Shown piece after piece: positions 11,310 through 22,880 of a stretch of DNA of 64,000 bases (positions are counted from its first letter, which is position 1; every line of letters begins with the position of its first letter). The translations under genes were made by a program, and so were the position numbers. The stretch is taken from positions 503,913,336-503,977,335 of the forward strand of contig NC_053390.1 in NCBI RefSeq assembly GCF_905171765.1, written 5' to 3'. The notes below the pieces were generated by a model. That model ran no database searches. It saw nothing but the letters and a program-made list of their open reading frames with translations, and was not told where the DNA came from. Source of the stretch: Bufo bufo (lineage: Eukaryota; Chordata; Amphibia; Anura; Bufonidae).

Positions 11310-11839
11310 CAGGTATTCCTGACTTTTATATGAAAGGACTTATTTTATCTATCTTAGTCATCTGCTTATTTTTCTTAAATCTTCATTTTCTCTTATCTTG
11401 GATGACATTTGGGGGCTTTGGAACCAATTACTCAACTTACAATGGTTTCAACATACAATGGTCATCCTGGAACCAATTAATATTGTATATTGAGGGACTA
11501 CTGTAAATGGGACTGAGCTGCAATTCCAAGCAGAGCCATATATAATGTATAGAGCTGTTCTCACTATACTATGAAGAGGCAGCAGCCCTCATCTGAGCAC
11601 TGCAGGACCTTCAAATAACTGGTTGGTGGGGGTGCCGAGTATGAGATCTTCAGTGATCAGATATTGATAACCAGCCCCGAGGATATCTCATCAATATTTA
11701 ACTCCTGGGAAAACCACTGTAATATAACTCAGATTATTATTGTGTTAAAGGGGTTGCCCTAAATTACATTTTATAACACATTATAATAGATCAGTAGGGA
11801 TCTGAAAACTGGGGTGGTCACAGTGTCAGACCTAAAAAA
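11310..11839. other. Intron with two repeat fragments
   Basis: About 11405-11510 carries a dispersed-repeat fragment (TTTCAACATACAATGG...TTGAGGGACTACTGTA). A TTAAAGGGGTTG terminus of the T2 type sits at 11745, with a related but unbounded sequence before it. No exon was seen. Confidence 0.4.
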
Positions 11840-12143
11840 GGCTTCATGTACACGACTTTATCAATTATACTATCCGCAAACCACTGATCCGCAAAATATG
11901 GATACCGGCTGTGCGCATTGCTATCAATCAGTTGAAATGCCTATTCTGGTCCGCAAAATGGTAAAGAATAGGAAATGTTCTATAACTTGCGGAACAGCCA
12001 CATGGAAGTGGACACGCACACGGATGACATCTGTGCGTTGTCCATATTTTTTTTATTTCCCATAGAAATAAATGGGTCCACATATGATCTGCAAACAATG
12101 CGGATCAGACCAGGACCAAAACTATGGTCGAATGCATGAGACC
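11840..12143. mobile_element. Harbinger-like MITE
   Basis: The left GGCTTCATGTACACGAC and right GTCGAATGCATGAGACC are inverted repeats, with TTA beside the right end. The same terminal type starts at 63033. The interior has CCGCAAA/TTTGCGG motifs on both strands and is non-coding. The left 3-bp duplication is obscured by an A-run. Confidence 0.6.
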
Positions 12144-12379
12144 TTATGGAAATAGAGTATATCCAGACAATATCCACTAATGATCATTGTCATCTAGAAC
12201 CAGGAAGTCAGACCGGTGTATCAAAATTGGGACAACATGAAATGTGTTCTGCATTCACACATTCATTTTACATCAGGTTTCCATTGCTCTTTAACATCAT
12301 AATAATGTTGTAAGATTCACTAACAGGCACATCATATTGTAAAACTAGAAATAATGGCATCACAGTGAACAGAGCCTAA

Positions 12380-13152
12380 GGGCTCTTTCACACCTGCGTT
12401 CTTTTCTTCCGGCATAAAGTTCCGTCGTCGGGGCTCTATGCCGGAAGAATCCTGATCAGTTTTATCCTAATGCATTCTGATTGGAGTGAAATCCGTTCAG
12501 GATGCATCAGGATGTCTTCAGTTCCGGAACGGAACGTTTTTTGGCCGGAGAAAATACTGCAGCATGCTGCGCTTTTTCCTCCGGCCAAAAATCCTGAAAA
12601 CTTGCCGCAAGGCCGGATACGGAATTAATGCCCATTGAAAGGCATTGATCCGGATCCGGCATTAAGCTAAACGTTGTTTCGGCGCATTGCCGGACCCGAC
12701 ATTTAGCTTTTCTGAATGGTTACCATGGCTGCCGGGACGCTAAAGTCCTGGCAGCCATGGTAAAGGTAAAGTGTAGCGGGGAGCGGGGGAGCAGTATACT
12801 TACCGTCCGTGCGGCTCCCCAGGCGCTCCAGAGTGACGTCAGGGCGCCCCAAGCGCATGGATCACGTGATCACATGGATCACGTCATCCATGCGCATGGG
12901 GCGCTCTGACGTCATTCTGGAGCTCCCCGGGAGCCGCACGGACTGTAAGTATACCGCTCCCCTGCTCCCCGCTCCTACTATGGCAACCAGGACTTTAATA
13001 GCGTCCTGGCTGCCATAGTAACACTGAACGCAATTTGAAGACGGCTCCGTCTTCAAATGCTTTCAGTACAATTGCGTTTTTCCGGATCCGGCGTGTAATT
13101 CCGGCAAGTGGAGTACACGCCGGATCCGGACAACGCAAGTGTGAAAGAGACC
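12380..13152. mobile_element. PIF/Harbinger-type MITE with internal palindromes
   Basis: Left GGGCTCTTTCACACCTGCG and right CGCAAGTGTGAAAGAGACC are inverted. The flanks are TAA (12377-12379) and TTA (13153-13155). Inner inverted modules include CATGGCTGCC...GGCAGCCATGG around 12725-12762 and a GGATCACGTGATC palindrome near 12858. Related inner modules occur at 63780-63830. Confidence 0.75.
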
Positions 13153-13331
13153 TTAGCTGGTAGGCCCAATGATAGTAACTTTCTAGTCTCCAAAGTACTC
13201 CTTAGTATTTTAGACTGGTATTTTTTTTTTTTATCTATGGTATATTATCAAATGCACTAAAACACATACTGTATATTATAGATTAAGCAGTTCTTGATAA
13301 GCAATGTCATTATACTCTTATTATATTTCAG

Positions 13332-13419
13332 GTTCAAAATACAACAATGCATATGCCAGGACCTTCCAAATCCCAGCAACAGTACTGCTACAACATTCAC
13401 TCCTAGTGATAATAAATAT
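13332..13419 (+). CDS. IL12RB1: IL12RB1 exon: membrane-proximal cytoplasmic Box1
   Basis: The acceptor TATATTTCAG ends at 13331 and the donor GTATGT starts at 13420. The exon enters in phase 2, so its first base completes the Trp codon started at 7738-7739, and it leaves in phase 0. In this frame the peptide runs CQDLPNPSNSTATTFTPSDN, a proline-containing Box1 motif that in this family binds a JAK kinase (TYK2 for IL12RB1). A competing open frame through the same bases lacks any receptor similarity and does not fit the splice phase. Confidence 0.82.
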
Positions 13420-13587
13420 GTATGTATTCCATTCAATCCATTTATTGAAATATAATTTTAAAAGCTACTGTAAGTTGTTTATCACTTATTATATAGCTTT
13501 CATAATATGTAGCACTTCAGTCCTGTAGCAAATACAAGTCCACACCGGGAGCTCTGCTTAACCCAGCACTGACAGTCTTTCAAACTT

Positions 13588-13748
13588 GCAGATTGTATGT
13601 AAGTGAGCAATAGAAGTCATACAAGTTGCTGGTACAAAACCTTTTGTTTCTTTTATTTCTTACTTCATTCCAATATAAAATGGTACATCACAAGTTGCTG
13701 CAACTTGTGAGTATGACTTCTACTGCTCACTCACATCCAATATTGGCA
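13588..13748. repeat. Inverted repeat, MITE-like
   Basis: The left arm (GTAAGTGAGCAATAGAAGTC, then ATACAAGTTGC) returns inverted about 13685-13732 (GCAACTTGTGAGTATGACTT, then CTACTGCTCACTCAC). A spacer of about 50 bp lies between. The target duplication was not resolved. Confidence 0.6.
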
Positions 13749-14233
13749 CATTGAGGTAAAAAGAACACACAAGTATGCATGTTTGAAATATTATATAGCT
13801 CTACCAAGTGTGGTGTACATGGGAAAATAGCCAAAGGCCTAGCCCCAATGCGCAGTCAGGTTTAAGTGCAGGTGGGGCGCCAGCATGGCTGAACAGTGAT
13901 TTTCAACCAGCCAAGTTTTACTGCTAGACATACTCAGACCCGTCCCCAATAAGGATGAGCGAATCGACTTCAGATAAAACATCCGAGTTCGGAAAATAGT
14001 TTTTTTACAGTAGAAATCAATTTATGAAGTTATTACTTTAGCTCATCGGCTCATCGGAGCTAATACATTCTAATACTGTACGGAATGCATGCGGTGGAGG
14101 GGGGGCAAGGTGTTATGAAGCAGATGCTGAGGGGACAGGGAGGGATGTAATGTACTGCATTACTGCATTATACAATAGGCACTTAACATAGTATATGTGT
14201 GTGTGTGTGGGGGGGGGGAGGTGGGAGGGATAT
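13749..14233. other. Intron with a hAT-like fragment and a GT/G-rich tract
   Basis: Around 13952 the motif GGATGAGCGAATCGACTTC resembles the subterminal part of hAT elements (compare 57212-57230). No opposite end was found. A (TG)n and G-run tract lies at about 14197-14222, just before the next hAT. Confidence 0.4.
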
Positions 14234-14879
14234 GTAATGACTAGGGATGAGCGAACCCGAACTGTATAGGGGTTTGGGGTGTTCGTGACACGGACCCGAA
14301 CCCGAACATTTACATAAAAGTCTGGGTTCGGTGTTCGGCGCTTTCTTGGCGCTTTTTGAAAGGCTGCAAAGCAGCCAATCAACAAGCGTCATACTACTTG
14401 CCCCAAGAGGCCATCACAGCCATGCCTACTATTGGCATGGCTGTGATTGGCCAGTGCAGCATGTGACCCAGCCTCTATTTAAGCTGGAGTCAAGTAGCGC
14501 CACACGTCACTCTGCTCTGATCAGTGTAGGGATAGGATGCAGCTGCTGCTGTTAGGGCCAGATTAGGCAGGGATTTACTCATCAAAAACACTTACTGAAG
14601 TGATCGATCTACAGCTGTGTATCATTCAACTTCTGCTAGTTAATTGCTCACTGTTTTTAGGCTGCTCAGAGCGTTTTTCTGTCACTTTTTTCTGGGGTGA
14701 TCGGCGGCCGTCTTGTGGTGCACCAGCACAAGCTGCCACCAAGTCCATTTAACCATCAATAGTGTGTTGTTTTTTTTGCTATATTCTGTGCTTGCTATTT
14801 TATTGAGGGGTGAAATACAATTGCCAAATAGCAGTACCCTAAATCTGGTGTTTCAGCTGTGGCTAGCCAATTGTAATAC

Positions 14880-15430
14880 TGTCTGCTGTCTGGCAAAGGA
14901 TATATTTTTTTCTGGGTTGAAACACAATTCCCAAATTAGCAATTCCCTAAATCAGTGGATTCTGCTGTATCAGGCCAAGTTTAAATCTATCCATAAAAGG
15001 GTATATTACATTGAAGGTGCTGATAGGGTCATTCTCAATAACTTCACACGCTACCGTGCATCTCCAAGTGTAATTCTGTCCGTAAAGGGATACCTGTCAT
15101 CCATCCAGGGCCTAAATACTAGGCCTACAATTTATATTCAGCTAAATCCGAGGTTACTGCTGTGGCTGGTCAAGTTAATTAGTGTCCGTCAAAGCACAGT
15201 TTTTGTTCTGGGTTGAAATACAATTCCCAAATTAGCAATTCCCTAAATCAGTGGTTTCTGCTGTAGCAGGCCAAGTTTAAATCTATCCATAAAAGGGTAT
15301 ATTACATTGAAGGTGCTGATAGGGTCATCCTCAATAACTTCACACGCTACTGTGCATTTCCAAGTCTAATTCTGTCCGTAAAAGGATACCTGTCATCCAG
15401 GGCCTAAATACTAGGCTTACAAGATAGCCA
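14880..15430. repeat. Direct repeats in the 5' leader of hAT-C
   Basis: A block of about 290 bp (GGGTTGAAACACAATTCCC...AGGTGCTGATAGGGTCAT...) at about 14915 recurs at about 15210 with few changes. Shorter partial copies lie just upstream (TTGCCAAATAGCAGTACCC) and downstream. It is non-coding. Confidence 0.7.
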
Positions 15431-15523
15431 GATAGTGTTGGGTGCCTGTAAAAAAAAAGGCCTGAATTTGAATTCAATACATTGGGCCAAATATTTTTTT
15501 TCTTATTGTGGTGAACGGTAACA

Positions 15524-18500
15524 ATGAGGAAAACATCTAGTAAGGGACGCGGATGCGGACATGGTCGTGGTGGTGTTAGTGGACCCTCTGGTGCTGGGAG
15601 AGGACGTGGCCGTTCTGCCACAGCCACACGTCCTAGTGAACCAACTACCTCAGGTCCCAGTAGCCAGCAGAATTTACAGCGATATTTGGTGGGCCCAATG
15701 CCGTTCTAAGGATGGTAAGGCCTGAGCAGGTACAGGCATTAGTCAATTGGGTGGCCGACAGTGGATCCAGCACGTTCACATTATCTCCCACCCAGTCTTC
15801 TGCAAAAAGCGCACAGGTTGTGCCTGAAAACCAAGCCCATCAGTCTGTCAAATCACCCCCACGCATATCAGGGAAACTGTCTGAGCCTCAAGTTATGCAG
15901 CAGTCTCTTATGCTGTTTGAAGACTCTGCTGGCAGGGTTTCCCAAGGGCATCCACCTAGCCCTTCCCCAGCGGTGGAGGACATAGAATGCACTGACGCAC
16001 AACCACTTATGTTTACTGATGATGAGGACATGGGAATACCACCTCAGCACGTCTCTGATGATGACGAAACACAGGTGCCAACTGCTGCGTCTTTCTGCAG
16101 TGTGCAGACTGAACAGGAGGTCAGGGAGGAAGACTGGGTGGAAGACGATGCAGGGGACGATGAGGTCCTAGACCCCACATGGAATAAAGGTCGTGCCACT
16201 GACTTTCAGAGTTCAGAGGAAGAGGCAGTGGTGAGACCGAGCCAACAGTGTAGCAAAAGAGGGAGCAGAGGGCAAAAGCAGAACACCCGCCACCAAGAGA
16301 GTTCACCTGCTACTGGCCACCGCCACCTGGGACCGAGCACCCCAAAGGCAGCTTCAAGGAGTTCCTTGGCGTGGCAGTTCTTCAAACAATGTGCTGACGA
16401 CAAGACCCGAGCGGTTTGCACGCTGTGCCATCAGAGCCTGAAGCGAGGCATTAACGTTCTGAACCTTAGCACAACCTGCATGACCAGGCATTTGCATGCA
16501 GAGCATGAACTGCAGTGGAGTAAAAACCTTAAAAACAAACTCAGGCTCCCCCTGCTACCTCTTCTGCTGCTGCCGCCTCGGCCTCTTCCTCCGCCTCGGG
16601 AGGAACGTTGGCACCTGCCGCCCAGCAAACAGAGGATGTACCACCAACACCACCACCTCGGTCACCAAGCATCTCCACCATGTCACACGGCAGCATTCAG
16701 CTCTCCATCTCACAAACATTTGAGAGAAAGCGTAAATTCCCACCTAGCCACCCTCGATCCCTGGCCCTGAATGCCAGCATATCTAAACTACTGGCCTATG
16801 AAATGCTGTCATTCAGGCTGGTGGACACAGACAGCTTCAAACAGCTCATGTCGCTTGCTGTCCCACAGTATGTTGTTCCTAGCCGCCACTACTTCTCCAA
16901 GAGAGCCGTGTCTTCCCTGCACAACCAAGTATCCGATAAAATCAAGTGTGCACTGCGCCACGCCATCTGTGGCAAGGTCCACCTAACCAGGGACGCTATA
17001 TCTCCCTAACTGCACACTGGGTAAATGTAGTGGTGGCTGGGCCCCAGGCGGAGAGCTCTTTGGCGCACGTCCTTCCGCCGCCAAGGATCGCAGGGCAACA
17101 TTCTTTGCCTCCTGTAGCCTCCTCCTCCTACTCGGCTTCCTCCTCCTCTTCTTCCACCTGCTCATCCAGTCAGCCACACACCTTCACCACCAACTTCAGC
17201 ACAGCCCGGGGTAAACGTCAGCAGGCCATTCTGAAACTCATATGTTTGGGGGACAGGCCCCACACCGCGCAGGAGTTGTGGCGGGGTATTGAATAACAGA
17301 CGAGTGGTTGCTGCCGGTGAGCCTCAAGCCCGGCCTGGTGGTGTGCGATAATGGGCGAAATCTCATCGCAGCTCTGGGACTAGCTGGTTTGATGCACATC
17401 CCTTGCCTGGCGCATGTGCTGAATTTGGTGGTGCAGAAGTTCATTCACAACTACCCCAACATGTCAGAGCTGCTGCATAAAGTGCGGGCCGTCTGTGCGC
17501 GCTTCCGGCGTTCACATCCTGCCGCTGCTCGCCTGTCTGCGCTACAGCGTAACTTCGGCCTTCCTGCTCACCGCCTCATATGCGATGTGCCCACCAGGTG
17601 GAACTCCACCTTGCACATGCTGGACAGAGCGAGAAGCAGCAGGCCATAGTGGAGTTTCAGCTGCAGCACGCACGGGTCAGTCGCACTGCGGAACAGCACC
17701 ACTTCACCACCAATGACTGGGCCTCCATGCGAGACCTGTGTGCCCTGTTGCGCTGTTTCGAGTACTCCACCAACATGGCCAGTGGCGATGACGCCGTTAT
17801 CAACGTTACAATACCACTTCTATGTCTCCTTGAGAAAACACTTAGGGCGATGATGGAAGAGGAGGTGGCCCAGGAGGAGGAGGAGGAAGGGGGGTAATTT
17901 TTAGCACTTTCAGGACAGTCTCTTAGAAGTGACTCAGAGGGAGGTTTTTTGCAACAGTAGAGGCCAGGTACAAATGTGGCCAGACAGGGCCCACTACTGG
18001 AGGACGAGGAGGACGAGGATGAGGAAGAGGTGGAGGAGGAGGAGGATGAAGCATGTTCACAACGGGGTGGCACCCAACGCAGCTCGGGCCCATCACTGGT
18101 GCGTGGCTGGGGGGAAACGCAGGACGATGACGATACGCCTCCCACAGAGGACAGCTTGTCCTTACCTCTGGGCAGCCTGGCACACATGAGCGACTACATG
18201 CTACAGTGCCTGCGCAACGACAGCAGAGTTGCCCACATTTTAACGTGTGCGGACTACTGGGTTGCCACCCTGCTGGATCCCCGTTACAAAGACAATGTGC
18301 CCACCTTACTTCCTGCACTGGAGCGTGATAGGAAGATGCGCGAGTACAAGCGCACGCTGGTAGACGCGCTACTGAGAGCATTCCCAAATGTCACAGGGGA
18401 ACAAGTGGAAGCCCAAGGCGAAGGCAGAGGAGGAGCAAGAGGTCGCCAATGCAGCTGTGTCATGGCCAGCTCCTCTGAGAGCAGGGTTAGCATGGCAGAG

Positions 18501-18878
18501 ATGTGGAAAAGTTTTGTCACCAAGCCACAGCTAACTGCACCACCACCTGATACGGAACGTGTTAGCAGGAGGCAACATTTCACTAACATGGTGGAACAGT
18601 ATGTGTGCACACCCCTCCACGTACTGACTGATGGTTCGGCCCCATTCAACTTCTGGGTCTCCAAATTGTCCACGTGGCCAGAGCTAGCCTTTTATGCCTT
18701 GGAGGTGCTGGCCTGCCCGGCGACCAGCGTTTTGTCTGAACGTGTATTCAGCACGACAGGGGGCATCATTACAGACAAACTCAGCCGCCTGTCTACAGCC
18801 AATGTGGACAAGCTGACGTTCATAAAAATGAACCACGCATGGATCCCACAGGACCTGTCCATCCCTTGTGCAGATTAG
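15524..18878 (+). pseudogene. hAT transposase with BED finger, several frameshifts (hAT-C)
   Basis: The product would cut and paste its own element as a DNA transposase. The N-terminus is glycine/arginine-rich (GRGCGHGRGG). A BED-type zinc finger lies about 16363-16509 (C-x2-C in AVCTLCHQ and H-x3-H in TRHLHAEH). The RNase H-like core includes GLVVCDNGRNLIAAL and the DVPTRWNST block (about 17330-17610). The C-terminal dimerisation domain is clear (ELAFYALEVLACPATSVLSE, then RVFSTTGG). Acidic low-complexity runs sit at about 17860-17890 and 18000-18050. The reading frame changes at about 15710, 16540, 17000, 17300 and 17620-17970, so the gene is not functional as it stands. Confidence 0.88.
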
Positions 18879-19411
18879 ACATTTATAACTACCTCCCCTT
18901 AACCATATATTCTTGTACTCCAGGGCACTTCCTCATTCAATCCTATTTTTATTTTCATTTTACCATTATAATGCGGGGCAACCCAAAGTTGAATGAACCT
19001 CTCCTCTGTCTGGGTGCCGGGGCCTAAAAATATCTGACAATGGCCTGTTCCAGTGGTGGGTGACATGAAGCCTGATTCTCTGCTATGACATGAAGCCTGA
19101 TTCTCTGCTATGGGACCTCTCTCCAATTGATATTGTTTTTTTTCTTATTTTTTTATTCATTTCCCTATTCACATTTGTTTGCATGGGATTTACCTACATT
19201 TTTCTGCCTTTTGCAGCCCTCTAGCCCTTTCCTGGGCTATTTTACAGCCTTTTTAGTGCCATAAAGTTCGGGTCCCCATTGACTTCAATGGGGTTCGGGT
19301 TCGGGGCGAAGTTCGGGTCGAGTTCGGACCCCGAACCCGAAAATTTTCGGGAAGTTCGGCCGAACTTCTCGAACCCGAACATCCAGGTGTTCGCTCAACT
19401 CTAGTAATGAC

Positions 19412-19660
19412 CTGCTAGGTTATGGACCTGATACTCTAAGTCGAGGGAGGAGAGTAGTATGTACTTTTGATATATCTGTGTGAGTATTTGCACATATTTT
19501 TATGTTTTATGTGTGCATTCTTACTTAGCTATGTTAAAGTTTGTACACAAGTGTATATATTTGTATGTGTAGAAAGGAAAAGGCAGCTCTCACCTGCTCC
19601 TCTTTGCAGTGAGCACGGAATCAGCTCCTGGACACGGCTGACTTGTAAACTCCAAAACAA
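19412..19660. other. Intron fragment between hAT-C and the Penelope-like element
   Basis: The sequence starts with the right-hand duplication of hAT-C. From about 19660 (AAGATCCAG...CTTCCAATACAGG) it matches the 3' end of the Penelope-like copy at 40610-40690 in reverse. Nothing else was recognised. Confidence 0.4.
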
Positions 19661-21194
19661 AAACGTAAGATCCAGAAAAAACTTCCAATACAGGACTAGT
19701 GATGAGCGGGAGGTGCCATATTCGATTTCGCAATATTTTGCGAATATTTGATTGAATATTAGTCTTATATTCGTCAAAATCGAATATTCGTCATTCTATT
19801 TATCGCGAATAATATGCGATTTAATTATTCGCGTATTGCGATTTTAACTTTATAAGGCAACTTTCCTATTGGTTGGCTATGGCTATGGCTAATATGTGCA
19901 TTTTACGAATATTCGCTATATTGCTATAACTTCGTTTTTTAGAATATTCGTAATATTCTAAAAAACTAAGTTATAGCAATATAGCGAATATTCGTAAAAT
20001 ACACATATAGACTGCAATTTAGCTAATATAGTGCTATAGTATTTTTTTTTATAGTGTACATTTTTTCAAAATCTGAAGTTCAGAAGAGACAAAGAAAATT
20101 AGACTATAAAAAAAAGATTATAGCACTATATTAGCTAAATTACATTCTATTTGTGTATATTACGAATATTCTAAAAAACAAAGGTATAGCAAATATTCGT
20201 AAAATATACAAATAGACTGTAATTTAGCTAATATAGTGCTATAATCATTTTTTTAAAAGTCAAATTTTTTTGTCTCTTCTGAAATTCAGATTTGAAAAAA
20301 ATGTACACTATAAAAAAAAATACTAAAGCACTATATTAGCTAAATTGCAGTCTATATATGTATTTTACGAATATTCGCTATATTGCTATATATTCTTGTT
20401 TTAGAATATGACGAATATTCTAAAAAACAAAGTTATAGCAATATAGCGAATATTCGTAAAATACGCAAGTAGACTGTAATTTAGCTAATATAGTGCTATA
20501 ATCTTTTTTTTATAGTCTAATTTTTTTTGTCTTTTCTGAACTTCAGATTTTGAAAAAATGTACACTATAAAAAAAAAATACTATAGCACTATATTAGCTA
20601 AATTGCAGTCTATATGTGTATTTTATGAATATTCCCTATATTGCTATTAGTGATGTCGTGAACATAAAATTTTCCGTTCGCGAACGGCGAACGCGAATTT
20701 CCGCAAGTGTTCGCGAACCGGGCGAACCGCCATAGACTTCAATAGGCAGGAGAATTTTAAAACCCACAGGGACTCTTTCTGGCCACAATAGTGATGGAAA
20801 TGTTGTTTCAAGGGGACTAACACCTGGACTGTGGCATGCCGGAGGGGGATCCATGGCAAAACTCCCATGGAAAATTACGTAGTTGACGCAGAGTCGGGTT
20901 TTAATCCATAAAGGGCATAAATCACCTAACAATCCAATTTTTTTTGAACAACGTGGTTTAAAACATCCAGTGTGTGTATACGATCAGGTATGATGTTGTA
21001 TCGATCAGGTAGTGTAAGGGTTACGCCCGCTTCACAGACATTGACAGACCAAACTCCCCTTTTAATGCACCGCAAACTCCCCATTTGCACAAGGTTGGAT
21101 ACCAAGCTAGCCATGTCCCGTTGATGTCATTGAAGGTTTCTTCCTCCACCCAGCCACGTACAACACCAAGGGTCCCCGAAAGGTGAATTGAATT

Positions 21195-21955
21195 GATTTT
21201 TCGAACGGGGAGATGGTTAAAAAAACGCTGGCTCCCTCCCCTGTGTTTGAATCCACGGTCACTGCGTCTGTGCCGTGCAATTTACTGTCACACCCAATAT
21301 GAATGGTATTTTCTGTAGTTCTCTCTTCTCATCAGTTTAATCCCTGTTACGTCCCCAATCTGGGGTCCATTTATTAAATAGATTTTTCGAACGGGGAGAT
21401 GGTTAAAAAAACGCTGGCTTCCTCCCCTTTGTTTGAATCCATGCCACGGTCACTGCGTCTGCACCGTGCAATTTACTGTCCCACCCGATATGAGTGGTAT
21501 TTTCTGTAGTTCTCTCTTCTCATCAGTTTAATCCCTGTTACGTCCCCAATCTGGGGTCCATTTATTAAATAGATTTTTCGAACGGGGAGATGGTTAAAAA
21601 AACGCTGGTTCCCTCCCCTTTGTTTGAATCCACGCCACGGTCACTGCGTCCGCGCCGTGCAATTTACTCTCTCACACGATATGAGTGCTATTTTCTGTAG
21701 TTCTCTCTTCTCATCAGTTTAATCCCTGTTACGTCCCCAATCTGGGGTCCATTTATTAAATAGATTTTTCGAATGGGGAGATGGTTAAAAAAATGCTGGC
21801 TCCCTCCCCTTTGTTTGAATCCACGCCACGGTCACTGCGTCTGCGCCGTGCAATTTACTGTCACACCCGATATGAGTGGTATTTTCTGTAGTACTCTCTT
21901 CTCATCAGTTTAATCCCTGTTACGTCCCATATCAGGGATTGCCTTTTGTGAAAAA
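21195..21955. repeat. Tandem repeat, about 186-191 bp, four copies
   Basis: The motif GATTTTTCGAACGGGGAGAT starts at about 21195, 21381 and 21572, and with one change at 21763. Each is followed by the same about 170 bp, including TGAATCCA...CGGTCACTGCGTCTG and GTTACGTCCCCAATCTGGGG. A diverged fifth copy runs to about 22200. It lies downstream of the hAT-B transposase and is non-coding. Confidence 0.85.
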
Positions 21956-22203
21956 AAATTTAGGCCGGGTACCTTCGACTGCCTTCACAGTGACAGACCA
22001 AACTCTGATACACCAAACTGAATTGATTTTAGGAACCGGGAGATGGAAAAAGCAGCTTGGTCGGTCTTCTTACTCCCAAGTTGGGGCACTGCGCGTGCAC
22101 GGAGCAATGTGCTGTGACACCCTATATGAGTGGTGTCTTAACTAGTGCTATTCCTATCAGTTTAATCCCTGTTACGTCCCCTATCCGGGGACGTGTGTCG
22201 AAT

Positions 22204-22880
22204 TGATTAACCATTGTCGAATTAACGAACCATTACGACATCCAGCAATAATTTAGTTCTGAGCTTTGTACTTGTTTGTATTGGAATTGATGGGGATTTT
22301 TTTTTAATTATCTGCATTATTTCTAATAAACTATTAAGAGACTTTATTATGATTTTTTATTTTATGTATTAAAAACCCATACAACTTAAAAAACAAACAA
22401 AAAAAACATTAATGTTTTTTCTATGAAAAATTATCCAGCCGATCGCTTTTGGTCTGATCATGATGAAGCAACGGTCTTATCATCTGGGATATGGCAACAT
22501 TGCCAACACACTCATAGAGGTGATGATCGCTTCATTGTGATACGCAAGCCCCTTCACCACAACAAGGTAACAATCACGAAGGGGAATTGACACTTGTATG
22601 TGCCTTTTTTTTTTTGTTTTGTTTTTGCAGCCACAGTGCAGCACCAGAGGCCAGAAAAGTTAGGCATGTACACATGCCCGAAAAATAATGGTATTGTTGC
22701 AGCCGCTGTTGTAGCAGAGACCGGAAAAATTTATGTTTTCAAGGCAGAAAGGTGACTAAAACATTGTGGCTTGAACCCTAGTTGGTGGCGGAGAATTCAC
22801 GAAAGTCATCCGGTATGCAGACATTAAATACAGCAGCGTGGGGACCATTTTGAGGCCAAGGCATGTCATCAGGCCTTTTG
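22204..22880. other. Non-coding part of hAT-B downstream of its transposase
   Basis: A/T-rich tracts and a few homopolymers. No gene was recognised. The transposase stop codon is at 22881-22883 on the minus strand. Confidence 0.4.

Larger units (their letters stand above)
14242..19403 (+). mobile_element. Full-length hAT element (hAT-C) with decayed transposase
   Basis: The element begins TAGGGATGAGCGAAC and ends GTTCGCTCAACTCTA. The 8-bp duplication GTAATGAC is exact (14234-14241 and 19404-19411). Both subterminal regions are rich in GTTCGG and CCGAAC motifs on both strands. A transposase in several frames occupies 15524-18878. A short direct-repeat block precedes it. At 5.16 kb it is a plausible autonomous length for hAT. 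Confidence 0.9.

Noticed and set aside
13304..13528. Open frame over the Box1 exon reading KYNNAYARTFQIPATV
   Set aside because: It is out of phase with the transmembrane exon. The phase-consistent frame gives Box1 and ends at the donor at 13420.
15868..18673. Minus-strand open frames across the hAT-C transposase
   Set aside because: Shadows of the plus-strand gene; serine/proline runs mirror its acidic and glutamine/histidine repeats.
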